The notes under the pieces were generated by a model. It was given only the letters and a program-made list of their open reading frames with translations. It made no database searches and had not been told where the DNA came from. Of a stretch of 17,479 nt of DNA, positions 7,597 through 14,381 are shown one piece after another; the first letter of the stretch is position 1; every line of letters begins with the position of its first letter. The DNA lies in contig UQOB01000023.1 in assembly GCA_900542595.1 (NCBI GenBank), forward strand, positions 1-17,479, in the 5' to 3' direction. The DNA is from an uncultured Mollicutes bacterium (GTDB lineage: Bacteria; Bacillota_I; Bacilli_A; RFN20; CAG-826). A program made the translations under genes and the position numbers.

Positions 7597-9036
7597 CTAT
7601 CCGACGGGAACTTCTTCTTCCGGGAAGCGGAAGGTTTCTCTCGCCTGTTTTCTAAATGTCGTGCTGATCGAAAGCGGTCCGACGCGGCCTACATACATGA
7701 GAATGATGAGAACGATTTTACTTCCTAAGGTGTAGTAGGGGGTAAAACCGGTTGAAAGCCCGACCGTCCCAAAAGCGCTCATGGCTTCGAAGGTATAATC
7801 GACGAGGCTGAACCTTTTCGCTCCTTCAACATACTCGAAATATCGTTGTCCGTCCAATAAATAATTAGCATCGCTCTCTAAGAAGCAAATGGTGAGAAGG
7901 CCGAGTAAAAAGAAAGTAAAACCTAAAATGATGATAATTAATGCTCGTCTCACCAACCGGTAAGGAATCGCTCTTTTAAAAAGATATGGCTGCCGATTCG
8001 TGAATAAACCACGGAGATATGCTAAAGCCAAAGCGAAGGTTGTGGTTTTAATACCGCCCCCTGCGCTTCCGGGGCTCGCCCCGATAAACATCAAGCACGT
8101 TATAAATAAGAGGGTAACTTCTTTAAAAAGCGATAAATCGTAAAAAGTAAAGCCAGCCGTTCTCGCGCTGACGCTCATAAAGAAGGCCCCAAATATCGTG
8201 ACGCCGTCTGGCTGGCTGGGCACAAAATCATTGGGATTCCCAAGCTCTAAAAGATAAATCAACAAAGTGCCGATGATGATTAAAGCGAGGGAATAGGTTA
8301 AAACAATTTTCGCGTGTAAACTAAACTTAGGGAATTTAAATTTCTTCTTAAGGCACTCAATGATGACAAAATAACCGATACCACCGGAAATAATCAAAAA
8401 AGCGGTGGTGAAATTTAAAAGCAAATCATTATTGAACATCACAAGGTTTGTTGTGTTATTTTCAAAGATATCAAAACCGGCATTATTAAAGGCGCTCACC
8501 GCGTGAAAAAGACCGTAACCAAAGGCTTCTAAGTAGTTATAGTTATGGAGAAAAGATAAATCGAGGAACATAATAATGGTTCCAAAAGCGATAAAACTGA
8601 AGCTGACGAGTAGGACCTGTAAAAAGATAATTCGGATGCTCTTTAGGCTTCTTAAATTCCAGTTCTCTTTGATGAGATTTTGTGATGTAAAACCGAGTTT
8701 ATGGCTAAAAATCATGTAAAAAAGCACCGCGAGAGTGGTGACACCTAGCCCCCCGAGCTCAATTAAAACCCCCATGACCGCTCGGCCAAAATAGGTGTAG
8801 GTGCTACCCGGCCCAAGGGTGACGCTACTTAGCCCGGTGACGCAGGTGCAGCTCACCGCGGTAAAAAGGTTATCGATATAAGCCACTTCCACCCCAGGTT
8901 GAATCGCTATTGGCAAAGAAAGCAATGCACTACCTAAGAAAATGACAAGCAAAAAAGAAAAACAGATGATGGCTACTGGATTTTTGAAGCCATTCATCAT
9001 TTTTTTAAAAAAGTTTGAATGTTGTTTTTCTTTCAT
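7597..9036 (-). CDS. ktrB: Potassium-transporting membrane subunit (KtrB/TrkH family)
   Basis: With the start chosen here the protein has 479 residues and about eight to ten membrane helices. It shows the four P-loop repeats of the KtrB/TrkH/HKT family: CVTGLS (66-71), NNAGF (184-188), RTAGF (292-296) and TVGLSTG (424-430), each contributing a selectivity-filter glycine. The intramembrane gating loop GASPGSAGGGIKTTTF lies at about 319-334. It forms the K+ (often Na+-dependent) channel-like pore gated by the RCK protein encoded next. An in-frame ATG at 9117 would add 27 residues, but that extension is unlike the family, lacks a ribosome site and runs into the repeat array, so ATG 9036 is preferred. 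No well-placed Shine-Dalgarno precedes this ATG; GAAGG is about 16 bases away. Confidence 0.9.
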   Translation of the reverse strand: MKEKQHSNFFKKMMNGFKNPVAIICFSFLLVIFLGSALLSLPIAIQPGVEVAYIDNLFTAVSCTCVTGLSSVTLGPGSTYTYFGRAVMGVLIELGGLGVTTLAVLFYMIFSHKLGFTSQNLIKENWNLRSLKSIRIIFLQVLLVSFSFIAFGTIIMFLDLSFLHNYNYLEAFGYGLFHAVSAFNNAGFDIFENNTTNLVMFNNDLLLNFTTAFLIISGGIGYFVIIECLKKKFKFPKFSLHAKIVLTYSLALIIIGTLLIYLLELGNPNDFVPSQPDGVTIFGAFFMSVSARTAGFTFYDLSLFKEVTLLFITCLMFIGASPGSAGGGIKTTTFALALAYLRGLFTNRQPYLFKRAIPYRLVRRALIIIILGFTFFLLGLLTICFLESDANYLLDGQRYFEYVEGAKRFSLVDYTFEAMSAFGTVGLSTGFTPYYTLGSKIVLIILMYVGRVGPLSISTTFRKQARETFRFPEEEVPVG

Positions 9037-9044
9037 TACACGGA

Positions 9045-9075
9045 TTATTAAGCCTTCGCCCGTTAGGAAAGTCAA
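9045..9075 (-). promoter_or_regulatory. ktrB: Candidate ktrB promoter, close to the start codon
   Basis: On the minus strand TTGACT is followed after about 19 bases by TAATAA, which ends eight bases before the ATG at 9036. This would give a nearly leaderless message, in line with the missing ribosome site. The spacing is longer than the usual 17, so this is a tentative reading. Confidence 0.3.
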
Positions 9076-9102
9076 GCAAAGGTCAAAATAAAAATGGGAT
9101 AA

Positions 9103-9167
9103 ATGATAAGATAACATTGGTTAATGATAAGATAAATGATAAGATAATGATGAATATGATAAGATAA
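9103..9167 (+). repeat. Array of four ATGATAAGATAA repeats upstream of the first COG2865 regulator
   Basis: Four perfect copies of the 12-mer ATGATAAGATAA lie at 9103-9114, 9124-9135, 9136-9147 and 9156-9167, with starts 21, 12 and 20 bases apart, close to multiples of one helical turn. A partial GGATAA precedes the first. The array ends 19 bases before the ATG at 9187 and lies in the gap between divergent genes (ktrB to the left). A weak plus-strand promoter, TTGGTT (9117-9122) and TAAGAT (9140-9145) with a 17-base spacer, is embedded in it. The natural reading is an operator, probably for the winged-helix protein encoded immediately downstream. Confidence 0.8.
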
Positions 9168-9186
9168 ATAATAAGGAGGGGATTCT

Positions 9187-10527
9187 ATGAAAGACGAAAA
9201 TGATACCTTGGAATATAAGAAATCCTTAGCTCAACTTAAAGAAGGGGTTATTTCTCTTTCTTCGATGTTAAATAAAAAGCATCATGGGGAATTATATTTC
9301 GGCATTGCACCAAGCAAGAAACCTTATCCTTTTTTGATCACTAAGAAAACCCTCCAAGATGTATCTAACGAAGTCCGGGGAAATTTGAAGCCCTTACCAA
9401 ATCGTTTAGATATTGAGATGGTCAATATTGAAGGAGTGGATGTCATTAGAGTTATGGTGGAAGGAGATGATACTCCGTACTCCGCTTATGGGAGGTATTA
9501 TATAAGGATTGATGATGGTGATATTCCAATGAGCAATCATCAGCTTCAGAAATTCTTTGAAGATAAGGAAGACAATTATTCGTCTTGGGAAGAAAAACCA
9601 ACTAACTTTTCTTTTGATGATATCGATGAAGAACTCCTGATTAAAGTCCTCCGAAGTTCCAACGAAAAGGGACGGCTTAATTATGTTTATGATGATGTGG
9701 AAAAAGCTTTAAGAAAGCTAGATTTATTAACTGCAGATGGAAAAATTAAAACAGCGGGTTACTATTTGTTTGGAAAAGGAAAACCCCTCCTCATTAAAGA
9801 GGCGTTTTACCCGACGGACCGGCGAACCGAGTTTGGGGAGATAAAAGAGTTTCGGGGGAACATTTTTGAATGCATTAAAGAAGCAACCTCTTATATTCAA
9901 AGCCATATTACCTTTAAAGCCAATATCATTGGGTTTGAACGGGTTGAAACCCCGGAGATACCACTTCCCGCTATAAGGGAAATTGTGATCAATAGCTTCG
10001 CTCATAGTAAATATTCAATCCGTGAAGATTTTAATCAATTTGTTATCTTTAAATCATCCGTCAGAATCTATAATCCAGGGTCTATCTATAAAGATATCGA
10101 CCCCATCCGTTTTGCGACAGCAGAAATCGGAAGCAAAATCCGAAATCCTTTAATCGCCTCAGTCCTCTATAAATGTGGATATATCGATGCTTTTGGGACG
10201 GGGTTCGAAAGAACCTTCGCGTTATGCGATAAACATAATATTGAATATGAATACAAAAACGATGAATTCGGTTTTACTTTCGTTTTTTATCGTAAGCCCG
10301 ATTTCATCAGTGAAAAAAATGACGATAAAATCCTCAAGGAAATGAAGAATCTTGATGATAAGATCCTCTTTGAAGCCGGGAAAAACAAATACATCACCAT
10401 TCCAGAGCTCAGCCTGAAATTAAAGAAATCGGAACCAACTATTTATCGGCATCTCAAGAAACTGATGGAAAAAGGGGCAGTTAAAAGAAGTGGATCGAAA
10501 AAAACAGGGTATTGGGATGTTCTTTAA
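9187..10527 (+). CDS. AlbA_2 (Schlafen-like) / GHKL-ATPase-like / winged-helix regulator, COG2865 type
   Basis: The 446-aa protein starts at an ATG five bases after a strong AAGGAGGGG site. An N-terminal AlbA_2 (Schlafen AlbA) domain spans about 5-115 (LEYKKSLAQLKEG, then GELYFGI). A middle helical part is followed by a HATPase_c_4-like domain at about 255-370, with an N-box-like AIREIVINSFAHSKY (262-276) and a G-box-like GTGFERT (337-343). A C-terminal winged helix lies at about 395-446 (ITIPELSLKLKKSEPTIYRHLKKL). Proteins of this architecture are annotated as predicted transcriptional regulators or ATP-binding proteins, and their biology is poorly known. The canonical His of the N-box is present, but the stretch is diverged (FAHSKY rather than the usual LAHRDY). 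The repeat array directly upstream suggests autoregulation. Its paralogue follows 107 bases later. Confidence 0.85.
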   Translation: MKDENDTLEYKKSLAQLKEGVISLSSMLNKKHHGELYFGIAPSKKPYPFLITKKTLQDVSNEVRGNLKPLPNRLDIEMVNIEGVDVIRVMVEGDDTPYSAYGRYYIRIDDGDIPMSNHQLQKFFEDKEDNYSSWEEKPTNFSFDDIDEELLIKVLRSSNEKGRLNYVYDDVEKALRKLDLLTADGKIKTAGYYLFGKGKPLLIKEAFYPTDRRTEFGEIKEFRGNIFECIKEATSYIQSHITFKANIIGFERVETPEIPLPAIREIVINSFAHSKYSIREDFNQFVIFKSSVRIYNPGSIYKDIDPIRFATAEIGSKIRNPLIASVLYKCGYIDAFGTGFERTFALCDKHNIEYEYKNDEFGFTFVFYRKPDFISEKNDDKILKEMKNLDDKILFEAGKNKYITIPELSLKLKKSEPTIYRHLKKLMEKGAVKRSGSKKTGYWDVL

Positions 10528-10532
10528 GAAAT

Positions 10533-10591
10533 AGTGAAGTTAGTGAAGTTATAGTGAAGTAGCAGTGAAGTAACTTCACAGGGACTTCACA
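10533..10591 (+). repeat. Helically phased AGTGAAGT array upstream of the second COG2865 regulator
   Basis: Four direct copies of AGTGAAGT start at 10533, 10542, 10553 and 10564 (steps 9, 11, 11). Two inverted copies, ACTTCACA, start at 10573 and 10584 (step 11). Copies four and five form the perfect palindrome GTGAAGTAACTTCAC (10565-10579). The array fills most of the 107-base gap between the two regulator genes. The spacing near one DNA turn places all direct copies on one face. A -35-like TTCACA lies inside each inverted copy, with a -10-like TATTAG at 10600-10605. This looks like an operator for cooperative binding, likely by the downstream or upstream winged-helix protein; the binding partner is inferred. 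Confidence 0.85.
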
Positions 10592-10634
10592 TGCCTTCAT
10601 ATTAGTTTTAGGTATTAAAGGGGGCATCAATACG

Positions 10635-11369
10635 ATGCTGATTGAAGATTTAATCAATAGACCTGAGCTTGATGATGTAGATAATGAATTCCAAATTGTC
10701 ATTAAAGAAGGTCTTAATCTAGAAACCAATCAAAAATCAGAAATTGATTGGTTAAAAGTTCTAGCCGCTTTCGCTAATTCGAGCGGTGGCAATCTTTATG
10801 TTGGGGTTGAAGACAAGAGCCACAAGATTGTCGCCTTAGATCATAAAGAGGCTGACAGCGTAATTTTGATGGTCCATCGTTTAATCAAAGAGCATATTGA
10901 ACCCAATATCACTTATAAAATTAGCAAAATCGACGTTCCTAATACGAAGCCCACCAGATATGTTTTGGTTATTAGTGTTCAAAGAAACAAAGTCCTTCCG
11001 GTCGCTTTAAAATTCAATCACTTTTCTTTCTATTTTATTCGGCACTTCGGTAAAACCTCCACGGCGACTAGCGAAGAAATTCAAAACCTTGTTTTAGATA
11101 GTGAATCGATAAGCTTCGATTCGCCTTTTACCTCGGAGACTTTTAATGAGAAGGATTTTACCTTTTTATACGCGGTATTTAAAAAGAATAATGGCCGAGC
11201 GTTGACGATTAAAGATTTGCAATCGATCGGTTTTATTTCGGTCGACCATAAACTTTCGAAGGGGGCCTTACTATTTGAAGATGATTATGATGGAGACCGC
11301 ACTTTAGTGGTTTGCTCACAGTTTTTAGGAACTTCAAAAGGCGATGATACCTTTTATTATACGAAATAG
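10635..11369 (+). CDS. Second COG2865-type regulator, N-terminal half (AlbA_2), ends at an in-frame TAG
   Basis: The ATG lies ten bases after a strong AAAGGGGG site. The 244 codons before the stop hold an AlbA_2/Schlafen domain at about 20-150: IVIKEGLNLETNQKSEIDWL, then LAAFANSSGGNLYVGVED, the family's typical helix and strand. A middle region (about 165-244) corresponds to the linker before the ATPase domain in full-length relatives. The frame is cut by TAG at 11367-11369, but the same frame continues open to 12110 with the missing ATPase and winged-helix parts, so this is one gene with a nonsense codon rather than two genes. It is a diverged paralogue of the gene ending at 10527. As it stands the product would be a truncated AlbA_2 protein, unless the stop is read through. 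Confidence 0.75.
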   Translation: MLIEDLINRPELDDVDNEFQIVIKEGLNLETNQKSEIDWLKVLAAFANSSGGNLYVGVEDKSHKIVALDHKEADSVILMVHRLIKEHIEPNITYKISKIDVPNTKPTRYVLVISVQRNKVLPVALKFNHFSFYFIRHFGKTSTATSEEIQNLVLDSESISFDSPFTSETFNEKDFTFLYAVFKKNNGRALTIKDLQSIGFISVDHKLSKGALLFEDDYDGDRTLVVCSQFLGTSKGDDTFYYTK

Positions 11370-12110
11370 ATTAGAAAAAACCTTTTAAAAGAATACTATG
11401 AAATATTTGACTTTTTAGAAGGAAGAACCGCTAACGGATTTATAAAGAAAGACGATAAAAACGTCAGTTTGATTTCTTATCCCGCTCGAGCGTTAACGGA
11501 AGGCATCATCAATGCTTTAGCCCATCGAAACTATTTTATGAATGGCACCCAGATTGAAATCAACTTATATAGTAATCACTTGGATATCATTTCGCCTGGG
11601 TCTTTGGTCGGTTCGAAATGGTTAAAAAATGAAACTGACTTAGCTTCGATTCCTCCCATCAGAAGAAATGAGGTTATCTGCAACGTGTTTTATCTCTGTA
11701 AATTGATGGAGAAAAGAGGCAGTGGGTTCGATAAAATCGAGGAAGAATATAGTCATTACGATAAAAAATATGCACCATATTTAAACTCTAATAACTTATA
11801 TTTCTCTCTTACTTTATTAGATTTAGCCAGGAAGAATCTGGAAATTAATGATCGAGACTTCGCTAAGGTATATATCGATAAAGATAAGATTAATTCTAAA
11901 CACGATTTAAATATCTTAGGTTATTGCTATTACAAGAAAAGAAGCGCGAAAGAAATAGCATCCTATTTAAACTTAACCCCATCTTCCTATTTTAGAAAAC
12001 ATGTGATTGAGCCCTTAGTAAAGAACCATTTTCTCATTGAATTCCATGATGGGGCGGGGACGGAATATATGACGAGTAAAGAACAAGTTAAGCTTGATGA
12101 TACTTTATAA
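11370..12110 (+). pseudogene. Second COG2865-type regulator, C-terminal half (ATPase-like + winged helix) after the TAG
   Basis: The frame is the same as in the preceding half. The bases directly after the TAG encode IRKNLLKEYYEIFDFLEGR, matching the segment that leads into the HATPase_c_4 domain in relatives. The domain itself has the N-box ALTEGIINALAHRNY (about residues 284-298 of the joined protein) and the G-box KRGSGFDKI (about 359-367), both closer to consensus than in the neighbouring paralogue. A C-terminal helix-turn-helix follows (KRSAKEIASYLNLTPSSYFRKH, about 434-455). No Shine-Dalgarno is near the first usable internal start (TTG 11469), so independent translation is doubtful. 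Joined across the TAG the protein would be 491 codons, a typical length for the family. Sequence conservation after the stop implies a recent mutation, a sequencing error or readthrough. Confidence 0.7.
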
Positions 12111-12425
12111 ATAGCGGTTCTATGCCGTCTTTTGATTTCAATTAATATCTTAAAATCGGTGGTGTGATGGCCGCTCTCGGGGCGATGAGCTTAGTCAGTG
12201 GCGTCGTTAGAAAACTGAAAAATAAGCATTTTAAAGCTCCATAAAAGAAGCCTTTCAAGATGATTCTTTGAGGAGTTTGTTCATTTACTGATCATTTAAT
12301 TAAATTGTCTAGTCGTAAGAATTCCCACTTTTTGACCCGAAAGATTTTTATATAAACGCCATTAAAATATCGCAATAACAAATAAAAAACCGCAGTTTTG
12401 CATGCGGTTTTATGATTTTTAGAAA
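12111..12425. other. Non-coding stretch, with a possible 25-codon hydrophobic mini-ORF
   Basis: No confident gene lies here. A plus-strand frame at 12167-12244 encodes MAALGAMSLVSGVVRKLKNK and five more residues, i.e. a hydrophobic stretch followed by basic residues, like the tail of a membrane or cell-wall protein. It has only a weak ribosome site (GGTGGTG), so it may be a gene-end relic or chance. The remainder is AT-rich without clear promoters. The right end holds the terminator of the small lipoprotein gene. Confidence 0.4.
12384..12411 (-). terminator. Rho-independent terminator of the small lipoprotein gene
   Basis: A nine-base perfect stem, AAAACCGCA (12386-12394) with TGCGGTTTT (12403-12411), encloses an eight-base loop. 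On the minus strand it is followed by a run of six T residues. It lies 15 bases after the stop of the lipoprotein gene. The plus-strand side also has T-rich sequence, so it may work in both directions. Confidence 0.85.
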
Positions 12426-13040
12426 TTAATAAAGGTAAGTAGCAATGGTGATGCTGAAGATGTTAGCCGCTCTCGCGTTTTCGGTATCGCTATTTTCGAT
12501 TAAGAACGAAGAAGTTGTACCATCGACGTAATAGATTTCCCGCCAAGTCTTGTCGCCGTTATCGGTGACTTCCGCTGGGATTTCATTTCCCTTTTCATCA
12601 TAGACATGGAGATGCGCCCGATAAGGATTCCATTCACTGGTATCTTCGTATAAGGTCATTTCTAAGACTTTAAATTCACAATCATCATCCGTTAAGGTAA
12701 GTTTCGATGTTTCTTTTCTCATCTGGATGGTGTCATGGCCGTCTTGATTTTGTTGAGCGACGTTTTCATAGCTAACCGTTAACCCATCGACATCAAAGGT
12801 TCCGGGTTCTGGGTAACCGCTGGACATCGTCGGGAAGTTTTCTGGGTAAACCGTATGCAGGACTTCTTTAACTGGTTCTTCCGAGGTGGTAGAAGAAGGG
12901 CTTTCACTAGTCGCTGAGGAGGTAGTGCTACTTTCAGTACCAGTATCGGGGAGGGTGGTGGAAGTTAAAGAGGAGCCTTCACCGTTAACGCAAGAAGCGA
13001 GGAGCAAGGCTAAAGGGAGTAATAAGAGTTTCTTTTTCAT
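12426..13040 (-). CDS. Small lipoprotein with Ser/Thr-rich linker, unknown function
   Basis: With the start at 13040 the product has 204 residues and opens with MKKKLLLLPLALLLASC, a classical lipoprotein signal with lipobox LASC and Cys17. An in-frame ATG at 13076 would put twelve charged residues before the signal, so the shorter start is preferred. Residues about 20-58 are a Ser/Thr/Glu-rich low-complexity spacer, as in the large lipoprotein to the right. The rest (about 60-204) is a probable beta-rich extracytoplasmic domain (SYENVAQQNQDGHDTIQMRK, then LTLTDDDCEFKVLEMTLYED) that I do not recognise. No good ribosome site is present; AGAGG lies directly against the ATG, and TACACT, a possible -10 element, ends six bases upstream of the ATG. 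A strong terminator follows. Sugar or ligand binding at the surface is possible but not shown. Confidence 0.8.
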   Translation of the reverse strand: MKKKLLLLPLALLLASCVNGEGSSLTSTTLPDTGTESSTTSSATSESPSSTTSEEPVKEVLHTVYPENFPTMSSGYPEPGTFDVDGLTVSYENVAQQNQDGHDTIQMRKETSKLTLTDDDCEFKVLEMTLYEDTSEWNPYRAHLHVYDEKGNEIPAEVTDNGDKTWREIYYVDGTTSSFLIENSDTENARAANIFSITIATYLY

Positions 13041-13152
13041 GCCTCTAGTGTACGCTTTTTCTAGATGTTTTCCCATCTATTTAGCATTTATCGGTCTTTT
13101 TCCTATTTATATTAGACGTTAAACATATATGAAATAGGAGTTTTTCTCTATT

Positions 13153-14088
13153 TTATTTAAAACCATTTAAAAGGGAAAAGATGTGCCATGGAAGTAGTAA
13201 TTCATTTTTAAAGAGATCGATATATTCATGTGTCACTTTCTTAAAGGTCGAAAAGTAGAAACCAGTAAAGTAGTAATCAAAACAAACATAAGCATGGTTT
13301 TCATTAACATAAATATTAAGAAAGCCATGATACAGTTCATTTAGGTGATAAATAGCGCTTAAGATAGGGGGAGTAAGTCTCTTTGTTCCTTCTAGTATAT
13401 CATCGCTATAGGCCCGGTACTCATTATTAAAATAAAGGGATTCCGATGTTAACTCTGTCTTTAATTTTATTTGTTTAAAAGATGAAATTTTGCCTTTCTT
13501 TTGGATTAGAAGAGGGTGGGAAAAAGAAAAGTCAAAATCAAATTTAGCGTAAAGCCCATATAACGCTTTCGGTCTTTTCATTGTCGCGTTCCAAGCTGGG
13601 CCTAAAAATAATTTAAAGTCGATAGGAACAGTTCTCGGAAAGGAAAAAGAGACGAAAGACGTAGCGCCTATTTTTCCTTCAATTAACCCTAACGGTTCTT
13701 TATTATTTGTTTTAAATGGAGTGTCCTTAAAAAGCTTTTGGACCTTAGTCTCGTTCCCTTTATATGAATAGGTGGCCCCTTCGTATTTATCCTTTAAAAA
13801 TAACGTACTGAGTTTACTAGAAAATAAATTACGGTAGTCTTTTTGGATCTTAAATATAAGAAAAAGAAAGGTGGGTAGTAAAACAAAAAACGAGATTGCC
13901 CCAAAGATTATCATGATTAGTGGCACATATTGCGGGGTGAAATCTGAAACTAAGATTACCCCCACGGTAAGAAGTGGAAAACCAGCCGCCCCAAAAAGAG
14001 ATGATAAAACAATAAAAAGAACAATTAAAAATGCGCTGAGTTTTCGTTTTTTATTAAGAAAAAGTTTAAGGCTCTCTAAATTTTCCAT
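13153..14088 (-). CDS. DUF3137-like membrane protein
   Basis: The 311-aa protein has a short basic N-terminus, two membrane helices (about 18-48 and 55-80) and a soluble C-terminal domain of some 225 residues. The segment TELTSESLYFNNEYRAYSDD (211-230) and the following TKRLTPPILSAIYHLNEL match the conserved core of DUF3137-family proteins (an F-x-V-Y-S-type strand, then a LTP helix). The function of that family is unknown. The gene stands alone between two lipoprotein genes. No Shine-Dalgarno is visible: the bases before ATG read ACTATAAAGT, which look more like a -10 element. The next internal methionines are too far in to be alternative starts. Confidence 0.75.
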   Translation of the reverse strand: MENLESLKLFLNKKRKLSAFLIVLFIVLSSLFGAAGFPLLTVGVILVSDFTPQYVPLIMIIFGAISFFVLLPTFLFLIFKIQKDYRNLFSSKLSTLFLKDKYEGATYSYKGNETKVQKLFKDTPFKTNNKEPLGLIEGKIGATSFVSFSFPRTVPIDFKLFLGPAWNATMKRPKALYGLYAKFDFDFSFSHPLLIQKKGKISSFKQIKLKTELTSESLYFNNEYRAYSDDILEGTKRLTPPILSAIYHLNELYHGFLNIYVNENHAYVCFDYYFTGFYFSTFKKVTHEYIDLFKNELLLPWHIFSLLNGFK

Positions 14089-14323
14089 ACTTTATAGTAA
14101 CAAAATAGACTTAGTTAGCCTACTTTTAACTATAGCAAAATAAAAAATAGCAATTATTGTATATTTTAGATTTGGACAGTGTATAAATGTAATTCTTTTT
14201 CGATGACGCGTTATTTTTTTAAATTAATGCCGATGAAAAGTCGCTTTTAAAATTTGATTAAATATATTTATATTTAAAAATAAAGAATTAATCGTTACTT
14301 ATGGTAACTTCTTAAAATTCTTC

Positions 14324-14370
14324 TTTACATCTTTTGAAAGTGTCCTAGAGTAAAAAAGTATTTTTGGAGG
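14324..14370 (+). promoter_or_regulatory. Promoter and ribosome site of the BIG2 lipoprotein gene
   Basis: TTTACA (14324-14329, five of six matches to -35) and TAGAGT (14346-14351) are separated by 16 bases, giving a start near 14358. GGAGG at 14366-14370 lies 11 bases before the ATG at 14382. The rest of the 290-base gap to the divergent DUF3137 gene is very AT-rich and shows nothing else clear. Confidence 0.5.
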
Positions 14371-14381
14371 CCAACAGCACC

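Noticed and set aside
9037..9117. 27-residue N-terminal extension of KtrB from ATG 9117
   Set aside because: It lacks a ribosome site, reads into the ATGATAAGATAA array and is unlike KtrB N-termini; MKEKQHSNFFKKMMNG from ATG 9036 is a better start.
9103..10591. CRISPR-like arrays
   Set aside because: Repeat units are only 8-12 bases with spacers of 0-11 bases, and no cas genes are present; operator arrays fit better.
11367..11369. Genome-wide recoding of TAG
   Set aside because: ktrB and the LRR lipoprotein end in TAG at positions typical for their families, so TAG works as a normal stop.
12331..12355. TTGACC with TATATA as a promoter in the gap after the regulators
   Set aside because: The spacing is only about 11-13 bases and no gene starts downstream on that strand.
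13061..13080. Hairpin TAGATG/CATCTA upstream of the small lipoprotein as a riboswitch or attenuator
   Set aside because: The stem is only six bases with no T-run or competing structure; too little to support a regulatory call.
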